Shown here: piece by piece, positions 16,541 through 25,032 of the stretch
How positions within the stretch are numbered: the stretch's first letter is position 1
Layout of the letters: every line of letters begins with the position of its first letter
Source: Pseudomonas sp. RIT-PI-r
GTDB taxonomy: Bacteria; Pseudomonadota; Gammaproteobacteria; Pseudomonadales; Pseudomonadaceae
Direction: 5' to 3'
DNA length: 64,000 bases
NCBI RefSeq assembly: GCF_001297015.1
Contig: NZ_LIGE01000031.1
Location: 62,001-126,000 of the forward strand
Program-made: the position numbers and the translations under genes
Notes under the pieces: generated by a model
Told to the model about the DNA's origin: nothing
Database searches by the model: none
The model's input: only the letters and a program-made list of their open reading frames with translations

Positions 16541-16879
16541 GGTCAGTTCATCCACGGTTGCAAAGTCTTGCCAGGCCACCCGGTCTGGCATGAGCTGCAC
16601 TGTAGAAACCCCGTCAGAAACAAAACAGGCTCAGGAATTGTTCATTTGTGCGGATCAGATGTAAGTACTGGCTGCGGCGTTCTGCCGCGCCCTGATATGG
16701 TTTTTATCGCTTCAGGTGAATCTGTAACGCGCTGCGCTGCTTCGTCATAGTGCTTTGAAGAAAACTGTGGGAGCGAGCCTGCTCGCGAATGCGGTGTGTC
16801 AGCCAACAATGCAGTTGCCTGACACACCGCATTCGCGAGCAGGCTCGCTCCCACAGGAATAACTGATGAGGTGGCACGC
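16541..16879. other. divergent intergenic region between ccoN and the sulfite/nitrite reductase gene
   Basis: 339 bases without a gene. It holds the ccoN promoter side (AT-richer stretch near 16620-16710) and a REP doublet next to the reductase start. I searched by eye for an ANR/FNR-type TTGAT-N4-ATCAA site and saw none. Confidence 0.5.
16766..16855. repeat. REP doublet (GAGCCTGCTCGCGA family)
   Basis: Inverted pair from TGTGGGAGCGAGCC to GGCTCGCTCCCACA, ending only 24 bases before the ATG at 16880. It therefore lies in the likely 5' leader of the reductase mRNA, which is unusual for a REP. Confidence 0.9.
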
Positions 16880-18553
16880 ATGTATCAATACGATGATTAC
16901 GACCGGGCGCTGGTGTTCGAGCGCGTTGCGCAATTCCGCGATCAGGTCGAGCGCTTCATGGCCGGGGAATTGAGCGAAGAGGAGTTTTTGCCGCTGCGCC
17001 TGCAAAACGGCCTGTACCTGCAAAAACATGCCTACATGCTGCGCGTAGCGATTCCCTACGGCACGTTGAGCGCCGAGCAGATGCGCACGCTGGCCAGCAT
17101 CGCCAGCGACTACGATCGTGGTTACGGCCACTTCACCACGCGGCAGAACATGCAGTTCAACTGGATCGAGCTGGCCGAGGTGCCGGACATCCTCGAACGC
17201 TTGGCGCAAGTGAACATGCATGCGATCCAGACATCGGGCAACTGCGTGCGCAACATCACCACCGAAGCGTTCGCCGGGGTCGCCGCAGACGAAATGATCG
17301 ACCCGCGCCCGCTGGCCGAGATCCTGCGGCAGTGGTCGACGATCAACCCGGAATTCCTGTTTCTGCCGCGCAAATTCAAGATCGCTATCTGCTCGGCAAA
17401 GCAGGATCGCGCGGCAATCATGATGCACGACATCGGCCTCTACCTTTACCCCGGCCGCGACGGGCAGATGCTCCTGCGGGTAATTGTCGGCGGCGGCCTG
17501 GGCCGCACACCGATTCTCGGTTTGCAGATTCGCGAAGGTTTGCCGTGGCAGCATTTGCTGTCCTACGTCGAAGCGGTTTTGCGCGTGTACAACCGTCACG
17601 GCCGGCGTGACAACAAGTACAAGGCGCGCATCAAGATTCTGGTCAAGGCGTTGGGCATCGAGGCGTTTGCCAAGGAAGTCGAGGAGGAATGGCAGCACCT
17701 CAAGGACGGCCCGGCGCAGTTGACCGAAGCCGAATACCAGCGCGTTGCCAGTGCCTTCGTGCCGCCGGTTTATCAGACCTTGGCCGACACCGATCTGGAC
17801 TTCGGCACGCGTCTGGCGCAAAGCCCGGCGTTCGCCCGTTGGGTCGCGCGCAACGTGCAGCCGCACAAGGTCTCGGGTTACACCAGCGTGGTGTTGTCGA
17901 CCAAACCGGGCCCGACGTCGCCGCCAGGGGATGTCACCGGTGTACAGATGCTGGCGGTGGCCGACTGGTCGCAGCGTTTCGGTTTCGGCGAGATCCGTAT
18001 CGCCCATGAGCAGAACATCGTCCTGCCCGACGTGGCGAAGAGCGACCTCTACGCGTTGTGGCAACTGGCGTGCAAACACGATCTGGGCAGCGCCAACGTC
18101 GGCCTGCTCACCGACATCATTGCCTGCCCCGGTGGCGATTTCTGCGCGTTGGCCAATGCCAAGTCGATCCCGATTGCCCAGGCAATTCAGGCGCGCTTCG
18201 ATAACCTCGATTTCCTGCATGATCTGGGCGATATCAGCCTGAACATCTCCGGCTGCATGAACGCCTGCGGCCATCACCACATTGGCAATATCGGCATTCT
18301 TGGCGTCGATAAGAACGGCAGCGAGTGGTATCAGATCACCCTCGGCGGCGCCCAGGGCAAACACAGCGCGCTGGGCAAAGTCATCGGCCCGTCGTTCAGC
18401 GCTGCCGAAGTGCCGCAGGTGATCGAGCGGATTATCGGCACGTTTGTGCGCTATCGCGAGCATGAGGAATTGTTTATCGACACCGTGGCGCGAATAGGCC
18501 TGGAGCCGTTCAAGGAACGGGTCTATCCGAAGACGCTGGAGGCCGCGGTATGA
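16880..18553 (+). CDS. siroheme/4Fe-4S sulfite or nitrite reductase (hemoprotein)
   Basis: 557 residues from ATG 16880. Two ferredoxin-like and two siroheme-binding repeats are recognisable (YGHFTTRQNMQFNW and AIQTSGNCVRNITTEAFAGVA early; VARNVQPHKVSGYTSV later). The cluster-binding cysteines are present: ACPGGDFCALANA (about C416 and C422) and SGCMNACGHHH (about C459 and C463). The enzyme would carry out six-electron reduction of sulfite to sulfide or nitrite to ammonia. The stop overlaps the DUF934 start (ATGA). Its wording differs from what I recall of the main Pseudomonas CysI, and its neighbourhood with an orphan ccoN recalls P. aeruginosa PA4129-PA4134, so I treat it as a paralogue and leave the symbol open. 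Confidence 0.85.
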   Translation: MYQYDDYDRALVFERVAQFRDQVERFMAGELSEEEFLPLRLQNGLYLQKHAYMLRVAIPYGTLSAEQMRTLASIASDYDRGYGHFTTRQNMQFNWIELAEVPDILERLAQVNMHAIQTSGNCVRNITTEAFAGVAADEMIDPRPLAEILRQWSTINPEFLFLPRKFKIAICSAKQDRAAIMMHDIGLYLYPGRDGQMLLRVIVGGGLGRTPILGLQIREGLPWQHLLSYVEAVLRVYNRHGRRDNKYKARIKILVKALGIEAFAKEVEEEWQHLKDGPAQLTEAEYQRVASAFVPPVYQTLADTDLDFGTRLAQSPAFARWVARNVQPHKVSGYTSVVLSTKPGPTSPPGDVTGVQMLAVADWSQRFGFGEIRIAHEQNIVLPDVAKSDLYALWQLACKHDLGSANVGLLTDIIACPGGDFCALANAKSIPIAQAIQARFDNLDFLHDLGDISLNISGCMNACGHHHIGNIGILGVDKNGSEWYQITLGGAQGKHSALGKVIGPSFSAAEVPQVIERIIGTFVRYREHEELFIDTVARIGLEPFKERVYPKTLEAAV

Positions 18554-19029
18554 ATAATCTGTTGCGGCTGGAGCAGGGCGTGGCGCGAATAGTGACGAAC
18601 GATCCGTGGACGCTGGTGCGTGAGCCTTCGACGCCACGGCCTTCGGGGTTGTTGATGCTGCCGCTGGCGCACTGGCTGCAATCGCCGTCGACCCACGCGG
18701 TGTGGCTCGGCCCCGACGATGAGGTCGAAAGCCTGCTGCCGTGGTTGGCCTCGTTGCCACTGATTGCGCTGGATTTCCCGAGCTTTCGCGATGGGCGTGC
18801 TTACAGTCAGGCGTATCTGCTCCGCAGCCGGTTTGGTTGGACAGGGGAGTTGCGCGCGATTGGCGATGTGCTGCGTGATCAGCTCAGCCATATGCGCCAG
18901 TGCGGGTTCGACAGTTTTGCGGTGCGTGAGGACAAATCCGCCGAGGATGCGCTGAAAGGATTGGCCGGGATGAGCGTGCTGTACGGGCGCTCGGTGATTG
19001 AGCCGCGTCCGCTTTTCCGTCGGCGTTGA
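18550..19029 (+). CDS. DUF934 protein, partner of the siroheme reductase
   Basis: 159 residues. The signature IALDFPSFRDGRAYSQAYLLRSR, then GWTGELRAIGDVLRDQL and CGFDSFAVRED, is that of DUF934. The family is regularly encoded beside sulfite reductases and is thought to help electron transfer or assembly; the biochemistry is not established. ATGA overlap with the reductase gene. Confidence 0.88.
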   Translation: MNNLLRLEQGVARIVTNDPWTLVREPSTPRPSGLLMLPLAHWLQSPSTHAVWLGPDDEVESLLPWLASLPLIALDFPSFRDGRAYSQAYLLRSRFGWTGELRAIGDVLRDQLSHMRQCGFDSFAVREDKSAEDALKGLAGMSVLYGRSVIEPRPLFRRR

Positions 19030-19034
19030 CGGTT

Positions 19035-19125
19035 AAAAAGATCGCAGCCTTCGGCAGCTCCTACAGTGGATCGCGTGTAGGAGCTGCCGCAGGTTCGGGC
19101 CGCGTTCGGACGATCTTTTGATCTT
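19035..19125. repeat. palindromic repeat (AAGATCGCAGCC..CAGCTCCTAC family)
   Basis: AAAAAGATCGCAGCCTTCGGCAGCTCCTAC is followed by an inverted GTAGGAGCTGCCGCAGG and a closing GATCTTTTGATCTT. It sits 5 bases after the DUF934 stop and may end that transcript. Confidence 0.85.
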
Positions 19126-19262
19126 CGATGTACACCGGGGAAACCCCTACAACCCTCACTCGTTGGGCATTTTTCCTTGGGTCGATGGTGGCCTTTTGGT
19201 AGAGTCGCCGTCGCCAGCGGGTTTTCGGCTGGACGATGGAACCGAAGAAGGGAGTCTGATCA

Positions 19263-20237
19263 GTGAGTCCGGGCAAAAAAATTCTCGGCCTCACAGCGTT
19301 GCTTTTGATGGTGACGCTGTGGGCCAGTTACTTTTACGTATTCAAGGAAAACCGCGGCGGCCAGCTCGGCGGCGTCGGTGAAAGCACCGCGTGGTGCGGC
19401 ACGCCGCCATCCACGGAAGCGGCGTTGCTGGGCAAGGACCAACTGACCTTGCGCGTCACCAACAACCTGCGCGGCGAGTTCATGCTCGGTGGCTCCCTGG
19501 TGGTCTCCGAACGTACCTTCAACCGCTATGACCTCGGTCGCAACGAACTGCGTTTGCGTCTGGAACCCTTGCAGTGGACCTACGGCGCCACGCCGATCTT
19601 CCTCGAACAGGTGAAGATCCAGCCACTGAGTCGCAACCTCTCTACGACCAACAAAAGCGCCTACGCGCAACTCGAATCACGTCCGATCGGCGTGCAGGGC
19701 CAGGTCACCGAATTCCCGTTCGACACGTATCGCTACGGCTACAAACCGGTGCTTTATTACCTCAAGGGCAGCGAGCGCATTGATCTGCGTTTCAAGAACA
19801 TCACCACGCTGATGGAGATGTCCAACACCTTCACGCCGATCCAGAAGTACAACCGCGTCGACTACATCAACGAGAAAACCTCGATGATCCGCGATGAGGA
19901 TTACAAGGCCTACGGGCCCCACGAATGTGCCTTCAGCGTCGAGCGCAAAGGTTCGTTCAAGGTTGTCGTGTTGTTGCTGCTGTTGGTGTTGTGCCTGCCG
20001 TTGCTGCTGGTGTTCTACCGCAATGAACCGGGGATCGACTTTCTCGCCACGCTGTTGGGCGCTGCGATCGTGCGGGTGCTGCTGATCGGGCCGGTGCAGG
20101 ATTTCCAGCTGTACAACATCGACTTCCTGTTGGGGGCGGCGATTTTGCTGGTGGGCACGGTGTCGCTGATCAAGGCGATGCACATCAACAGCCGGCGCGA
20201 GATGGCGTTGCGTAGTGGTGAGACTTCGTCCTGGTAA
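19263..20237 (+). CDS. membrane protein of unknown function (possibly DUF4436-like)
   Basis: 324 residues from GTG 19263 with GGGAG about 10 bases upstream. One N-terminal helix (7-27), a large periplasmic beta-rich domain (about 45-235, including EFPFDTYRYGYKP) and three C-terminal helices (about 238-258, 265-285, 288-308). The layout and the PFDTY element recall DUF4436, which I cannot verify. Two cysteines (WCGTPP, HECAF) could form a periplasmic disulfide. It stands alone on the plus strand before a repeat cluster. Confidence 0.6.
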   Translation: MSPGKKILGLTALLLMVTLWASYFYVFKENRGGQLGGVGESTAWCGTPPSTEAALLGKDQLTLRVTNNLRGEFMLGGSLVVSERTFNRYDLGRNELRLRLEPLQWTYGATPIFLEQVKIQPLSRNLSTTNKSAYAQLESRPIGVQGQVTEFPFDTYRYGYKPVLYYLKGSERIDLRFKNITTLMEMSNTFTPIQKYNRVDYINEKTSMIRDEDYKAYGPHECAFSVERKGSFKVVVLLLLLVLCLPLLLVFYRNEPGIDFLATLLGAAIVRVLLIGPVQDFQLYNIDFLLGAAILLVGTVSLIKAMHINSRREMALRSGETSSW

Positions 20238-20740
20238 TCGGGTGAATCCTTAAAAGCCCCTCACCCTAACCCTCTCCCAGAGGGAGAGGGGACTGACCGA
20301 GGTGTCTGTCGTCCTGCACCGACGTGAAAGACCGAGTCGACTATCGATTCAAAGCCAATCGTTCACGTCGGTGTATCTCTTGAATATCCCCCAATCGGTC
20401 CCCTCTACCTCTGGGAGAGGGCTAGGGTGAGGGGACGACGATCTCCAGCCAATCACTTGAGCGCCGGATCACCCATATTCATCTTCTTCCACCCCTGCAA
20501 CAGCACCCGCGCCTTTTCCTGGTAAACGGTTGAACCTTGAAAAGCCCCTCACCCTAACCCTCTCCCGGAGGGAGAGGGGACTGACCGAGGTGTCTGTGGC
20601 CCTGCACCGACGTGAAAGACCGAGTCGATTATGGATTCAAAGCCTATCGCTCAAGTCGGCGTATCTCTTGAATCTCCCCCAATCGGTCCCCTCTACCTCT
20701 GGGAGAGGGCTAGGGTGAGGGCAAGGCAATCTCCAGCCAA
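20238..20740. other. gene-free stretch made of repeats
   Basis: The interval is filled by one complete unit and most of the second unit of a 288-base tandem duplication. No independent gene is seen. Confidence 0.8.
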
Positions 20741-20827
20741 TCACTTAAGCGCCGGATCCCCCATGTTCATCTTCTTCCACCCTTGCAGCAGCACCTGCGC
20801 CTTCGGCTCCTGTCCGCTGTCGAGATA
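20252..20827. repeat. 288-bp tandem duplication (two units: 20252-20539 and 20540-20827)
   Basis: Each unit starts AAAAGCCCCTCACCCTAACCCTCTCCC, contains an inverted repeat closing with GGGAGAGGGCTAGGGTGAGGG, and ends with the last codons of the cytochrome gene read on the minus strand. Matching bases (for example GCGCCGG at 20461 and 20749) are exactly 288 apart. The second unit overlaps the true 3' end of the cytochrome gene. Confidence 0.9.
20458..20522 (-). pseudogene. orphan copy of the 3' end of the octaheme cytochrome gene
   Basis: Read on the minus strand it encodes ARVLLQGWKKMNMGDPALK and then TGA, against AQVLLQGWKKMNMGDPALK in the intact gene 288 bases away. Most base differences are synonymous (AAT/AAC, GGT/GGG, CTC/CTT), so this is a tail from a diverged homologue rather than a fresh copy. 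Confidence 0.8.
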
Positions 20828-23101
20828 CCACTGAATCAGCGACAACCGCGCATTGCGGTTCGCCGGTTGAACCTTGAGCAGCCCCTCCAACACCGAACAC
20901 GCCTCATCGACCTTGCCACTCTCATGCAACGCCACCGCCAGCACATAACCGTACTGAGCGTTCTGCGGCTCCAGTTGCGCAGCTTTCTTCAGCGGTGCCA
21001 TGGCTTCGGCAGTTTTGCCCGCGCGGATCAGCGACAAGCCTTGAGTGTGCTGCAACAGCGCCGCGTCCGGGTGTTGCTTGAGGCTGTCATCGAGCAACGT
21101 TTGCGCTTCCTGGCCACGACCATTGGCTTCCAGCCATTGCACCAGCGTCACCAGTGCAGGATAGAAATCCGGGTCGCGCTTGAGTGCCGAGCGCAGCAGA
21201 CCTTCCACTTCCGAACCACGGCCACTGGCCTGGTACAGCATCGCCAGGTTCAGATTGGCCTCGGCACGTTCGAGCAGACTCTTCTGCACCGCTTCGTATT
21301 CGGCAATTGCGGCATCCCAGTTGGCTTGCGCAGAACCGAGACCGCCATTGCGCGCAACACTGAGCAGATCCCGTGCGGCAACGATGCGTACGGCTTTCAC
21401 CGGATCACCCAGCAACGGCGCCAACAACGGCGCACGCTCCGGAGGCGGCAAGAACGCGCTGATCGCCCGCACGGCGCTTTCGCGTACCTGCGGTGCCTGA
21501 TTTTTCAGGTCCTGTGTCGCCAGCTTCAACGCTTGCTCACTCGGATACAGCGGCAGTTCCGCGAGCAATGTCGCCCGTTGAATCGCCGGCAGATTACTGC
21601 GCTGCAACTGCTCATAAAGTGCATCAGCGGCGCCCGGTCGCCCATTGCGGATCAGCCACAGGCTTTCGTCGTAGCGCGGTGCTTGCGGCGCGGTGGAGGC
21701 GCTCCACAGCTTGAATTGTGCGGTGACCTTGTCGCCGGCCTTGCCTTGATGGCAGGTCAGGCAGGCATCCGGCGTGCCGAGCTTCTGCGCGCGTTCCGGG
21801 TCGGGAATGCTGAAGCTGTGGTCATGTCTGAAGTCGTTGCCCATATAGAACTTGCCAGGCATGTGGCAATCGACGCACTGCGAACCGGGCTGACCCATGG
21901 TGTGACGGGTGTGTTCAATGGAATCGTAGTTCTTCGCCTGCAGGCCCTTGCCGTCCACACCCTCGACCGAAGTCTTGCCAGCAGTGTTGTGACATTGCAG
22001 ACACACCGCGTTGCCCGGTGCTTTCAGTTCATTGCTGTGCGGGTTGTGGCAATTGCTGCAGCGCACACCCTTGTCGAACATCTTGCTTTGCAGGAACGAG
22101 CCGTGTTCGAACACTTCGTCCTTGATCTTGCCGTCCAGCGCGTACAGCTCACGGGTGAGGGGGCTCGGCAGATAATCGTCCATCAAGCGTTTGCCGACGG
22201 TGTAGCCGTCGCCCAACGGCGCACGGCGCGCATGGCAGCGTGCGCAGGTTTCGATTTCGACGGTAGCGTTCTTGTCCTTCAGATCGACGTCAAAACCCTG
22301 ATGAATCAGATCGCCTTTTTTCTGCGTCCATTCCAGGTGATTCGAGGCCGGACCATGACAGGCCTGACAGCCGACACCGAGGCTGTTCCACTGGCTGTTG
22401 AAGGTGTTGCTGGCCGCATCAAAATTGCGTTTGAAACCGGTGGCGTGGCACTCGACGCACATGAAGTTGGCGTTCTGGCTCGGCTTGCTCCAGTGCAGCG
22501 GATTCTTGAAGTTGACGCCCTGGCCGGGATAGAGATGAAACCAGCGATGTTTCTCGGTATCCCACGCCACGCCGAGGGCCTGCAAGCGACCTTCGCCAAC
22601 CTCAATCAGGTATTGCTGCAACGGCGCGATGCCGAAGGTGTAGGCGACTTTGAAGTCGGCATGCTTGCCGTCGATGCCGGGCGTGTTGACCCAGAACTCA
22701 TCGTCCTTGCGTGAAAAGCGCGTGGTCTCGTTTTCGGCCTTGAAGGTGATGTTGTTGAAATCGCCGAGCATCGTTTCAGCGTTCGCCGGCTGCATCGCCA
22801 ATTGGTGATGCGAACCTTGCCAGTCCTTGACCTGTTCGGTGTGGCAGCCCTGGCATTGTTGTTCATCGACCATCGTCGCCGGTTTGCTTGCGAGCACGGC
22901 TTGCGGCTTGGCGGGGGCGACAACGGGGGCGCTGACCGGCGCAGGTTTCACCGGCACCGAAGCGGGGCTGAACAGAAACCAGCCGATCCCCGCCACGGCG
23001 GCCAGCAGCACGCCAATGGTGATCGGGAACAGATATTTTGAGGGTGAAGATCGAGTCGAATCAGGGTCAGGTTGTGCGGTTTTATTTTTATGCTTGGGCA
23101 T
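20741..23101 (-). CDS. octaheme c-type cytochrome with HEAT-like and TPR repeats
   Basis: 786 residues. An N-terminal anchor helix (about 23-46) and a Pro/Ala spacer lead to eight CXXCH haem sites near residues 83, 215, 245, 286, 348, 367, 409 and 447. A HEAT-like stretch (about 500-590, ALKLATQDLKNQAPQVRESAVRAI) and several TPRs (about 610-775, ANLNLAMLYQASGRGSEVEGLL, YGYVLAVALHESGKVDEACSVL) follow. It should be a membrane-tethered periplasmic electron-transfer or reductase protein of the cytochrome c554-like superfamily with a protein-docking tail. It is monocistronic as far as seen, and no NapC/NrfH-type quinol oxidase is adjacent. The electron acceptor is unknown. Confidence 0.85.
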   Translation of the reverse strand: MPKHKNKTAQPDPDSTRSSPSKYLFPITIGVLLAAVAGIGWFLFSPASVPVKPAPVSAPVVAPAKPQAVLASKPATMVDEQQCQGCHTEQVKDWQGSHHQLAMQPANAETMLGDFNNITFKAENETTRFSRKDDEFWVNTPGIDGKHADFKVAYTFGIAPLQQYLIEVGEGRLQALGVAWDTEKHRWFHLYPGQGVNFKNPLHWSKPSQNANFMCVECHATGFKRNFDAASNTFNSQWNSLGVGCQACHGPASNHLEWTQKKGDLIHQGFDVDLKDKNATVEIETCARCHARRAPLGDGYTVGKRLMDDYLPSPLTRELYALDGKIKDEVFEHGSFLQSKMFDKGVRCSNCHNPHSNELKAPGNAVCLQCHNTAGKTSVEGVDGKGLQAKNYDSIEHTRHTMGQPGSQCVDCHMPGKFYMGNDFRHDHSFSIPDPERAQKLGTPDACLTCHQGKAGDKVTAQFKLWSASTAPQAPRYDESLWLIRNGRPGAADALYEQLQRSNLPAIQRATLLAELPLYPSEQALKLATQDLKNQAPQVRESAVRAISAFLPPPERAPLLAPLLGDPVKAVRIVAARDLLSVARNGGLGSAQANWDAAIAEYEAVQKSLLERAEANLNLAMLYQASGRGSEVEGLLRSALKRDPDFYPALVTLVQWLEANGRGQEAQTLLDDSLKQHPDAALLQHTQGLSLIRAGKTAEAMAPLKKAAQLEPQNAQYGYVLAVALHESGKVDEACSVLEGLLKVQPANRNARLSLIQWYLDSGQEPKAQVLLQGWKKMNMGDPALK

Positions 23102-23312
23102 TGCGACTTCCGTAGTCCAGGTGCATTTGCCGTCTGGCGTGCGTTCAAGCTCGATGCAGCTTTGCCGGATGACAGGCGTCTGTCAAATGACCGTTGTGAT
23201 CCGCCACGCAGCCTTGCGTGAATTTTGTGCTTTGCAATCGCAATTACTGAGGTTTTAGCTATACCTGTAACTCCCCCGGCAAAGTTTTTGGCCTTCTGAC
23301 AGGAGTTACAGC

Positions 23313-23987
23313 ATGAAGCTAGCAGTAATGATGGGCACGCTGTGCATTGCCACCGTCGCCATGGTGGGTTGTTCCAGCAAAACCGTCGACCCGAAAGAGT
23401 ACTCCGGCTTCCTCAAAGACTACAGCCAGCTCAAGGAGGCCAAATCGCCGTCCGGTGCCGAGGTCATGCGCTGGATCGATCCGAAGGTCGACATCAAGAA
23501 ATTCACCAGCGTTTATATCGAACCAACCCAGCTCTACCCGAAACCGCAACCGACCGCGAAGATCTCCCAGCAAACCCTCAATGGCATCACTTCCTACTAC
23601 GATCAGGCGCTCAAACGTGAAATCGGCAAGGACTTGCCGTTGGCCACTGGCCCAGGTCCAGGTGTGATTGTGGTGCGTGCGGCGATCACCGCCGTGAGCA
23701 GCAAGACCGAAGGCCTGCACGCGTATGAGGTGATTCCGATTGCCCTGGTGGCAGCAGCGGTCAGCACGGCCAGCGGTATTCGCGATCAGGAAACGACGTT
23801 GGCCACCGAAGCGGTATTCCTCGACGGCGCGAACAACAAGGTTATCTCGCAAGTAGTGCGCAAAGGCACCGGCAAACCGTTGGAAAATGACTCGCAGGCG
23901 ATGACGGCGAATGACGTCAAACCGGTGATCGATGGCTGGGCTTCAGACATGCGTCAGTCGTATCTGAAGCTTAAGGCCGGCAAATAA
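23313..23987 (+). CDS. DUF3313-type lipoprotein
   Basis: 224 residues; AGGAG lies 7 bases before ATG 23313. A lipoprotein signal ends with AMVGC (C20). The mature part reads KFTSVYIEPTQLYPKP, a central ALKREIGKDLPLATGPGPGVIVVRAAITAV and DQETTLATEAVFLDGANNKVI, matching DUF3313, a family of outer-membrane lipoproteins of unknown function. Single gene, convergent with the DUF3829 gene. Confidence 0.82.
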   Translation: MKLAVMMGTLCIATVAMVGCSSKTVDPKEYSGFLKDYSQLKEAKSPSGAEVMRWIDPKVDIKKFTSVYIEPTQLYPKPQPTAKISQQTLNGITSYYDQALKREIGKDLPLATGPGPGVIVVRAAITAVSSKTEGLHAYEVIPIALVAAAVSTASGIRDQETTLATEAVFLDGANNKVISQVVRKGTGKPLENDSQAMTANDVKPVIDGWASDMRQSYLKLKAGK

Positions 23988-23994
23988 GCGCATG

Positions 23995-24026
23995 AGGCCG
24001 GATTGTCCGCGAGGACCGTCCGGCCT
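23995..24026. terminator. hairpin between convergent genes
   Basis: AGGCCGGA pairs with TCCGGCCT across a 16-base loop between the stops at 23987 and 24037. There is no T run, so termination strength is uncertain. Confidence 0.45.
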
Positions 24027-24036
24027 GTGCACACCC

Positions 24037-25032
24037 TCAAAAGTTGGCGCGTGCCTGACGGTTGTATTGGCTGAGCAGGGCGTCGTAGCCACGGGTGACG
24101 GCGTAGTAGTCGTCGCTCAAGCGTTGCGGTTCGGCGTGGTTCTGCCAGTCCTTGTGCAGGGTGTTCAGCGCGTCGAGATAGCTTTGCGCTGGCTCACTGA
24201 TGTGCCGCCACAGCTCCCGCGCGTCATCGTCCTTGTTTCGAAATCCACCCTCGCGAAGAGCAATGAAGGGCGCGCGACGATTCCACGCCTGTTGCAAATC
24301 AGCGGTGGTATCGGCCACGGCTTGCGGGCTCAGGGTGCGGTGTTTCATCCCGTTTTCTAGCAACTCCAGTGTCTCCCGAGCCTGAATCATGTACGCCAGC
24401 AGCGACCAGTGGATCTCCTTACCCACGCGCGCTTCCAGGAGCCTGAGCTGCTCGGGGCGCTGTGCCACGTCCAGTGGCAGCAGTTCCTCTCGCAAGGCTG
24501 TCGATGCGTTGATGTAGGCATTGCTGGCGGCCTGGATTTGCCCCGAGCCCTGGGACAACCGGGCGAGCGGCGTGGCATAAAAATTCGCACTTCTGTCGAG
24601 TCGCTCCGGCGTAAAGATCACCGCTGCCCCCTGCAGTGCTTGCGCGTAGTCACGGACTTTTTGCGAAAGCACTGGCTGATAGGCCAAGAGTTCGAGTTTT
24701 TCGTTGATATGACTGAGGCAGAGATCCTTTTGGATGTCCTGCACGGTGTACGCATCCGTGTTGTCGAAATCCCGTGCCTCAGCAAGATAATGCCCGAATG
24801 CATCACTTGTTGGTCGCGGACGTTCGAACTTGTCGTAGGCGTTGCGCCAGTGCACATCGACGCGGTTGACGCAGGCGATGATCGGGCTCAGCGCGTTGGC
24901 CTGCGCGGTCACGGGGGATTCGCGCTGATCAAACCACAGATCGAGTTTCAGGAACGGCCGGGTCGCGCTCGACAGCCCCATCACCACCAGAACGACCACT
25001 ACGCCGCTGACAAACATGAATCTCGACGTCAT
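24037..25032 (-). CDS. DUF3829-like membrane-anchored protein
   Basis: 331 residues from ATG 25032, which overlaps the TGA of the upstream J-domain gene (ATGA); the longer frame to 25056 is rejected for that reason. One N-terminal helix (about 5-23), then an all-helical extracytoplasmic domain (IIACVNRVDVHWRNAYDKFERPRPTSDAF start; PYDALLSQYNRQ-like end) of the DUF3829/YiiG type. The second of a two-gene operon with the J-domain protein. Function unknown. Confidence 0.7.
   Translation of the reverse strand: MTSRFMFVSGVVVVLVVMGLSSATRPFLKLDLWFDQRESPVTAQANALSPIIACVNRVDVHWRNAYDKFERPRPTSDAFGHYLAEARDFDNTDAYTVQDIQKDLCLSHINEKLELLAYQPVLSQKVRDYAQALQGAAVIFTPERLDRSANFYATPLARLSQGSGQIQAASNAYINASTALREELLPLDVAQRPEQLRLLEARVGKEIHWSLLAYMIQARETLELLENGMKHRTLSPQAVADTTADLQQAWNRRAPFIALREGGFRNKDDDARELWRHISEPAQSYLDALNTLHKDWQNHAEPQRLSDDYYAVTRGYDALLSQYNRQARANF

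Noticed and set aside
16799..18760. 653-codon minus-strand frame over the siroheme reductase
   Set aside because: Shadow of the reductase gene, whose cluster-binding cysteines are intact on the plus strand.
20783..22714. 643-codon plus-strand frame over the octaheme cytochrome
   Set aside because: The minus-strand product has eight CXXCH motifs; the plus frame has only biased composition.
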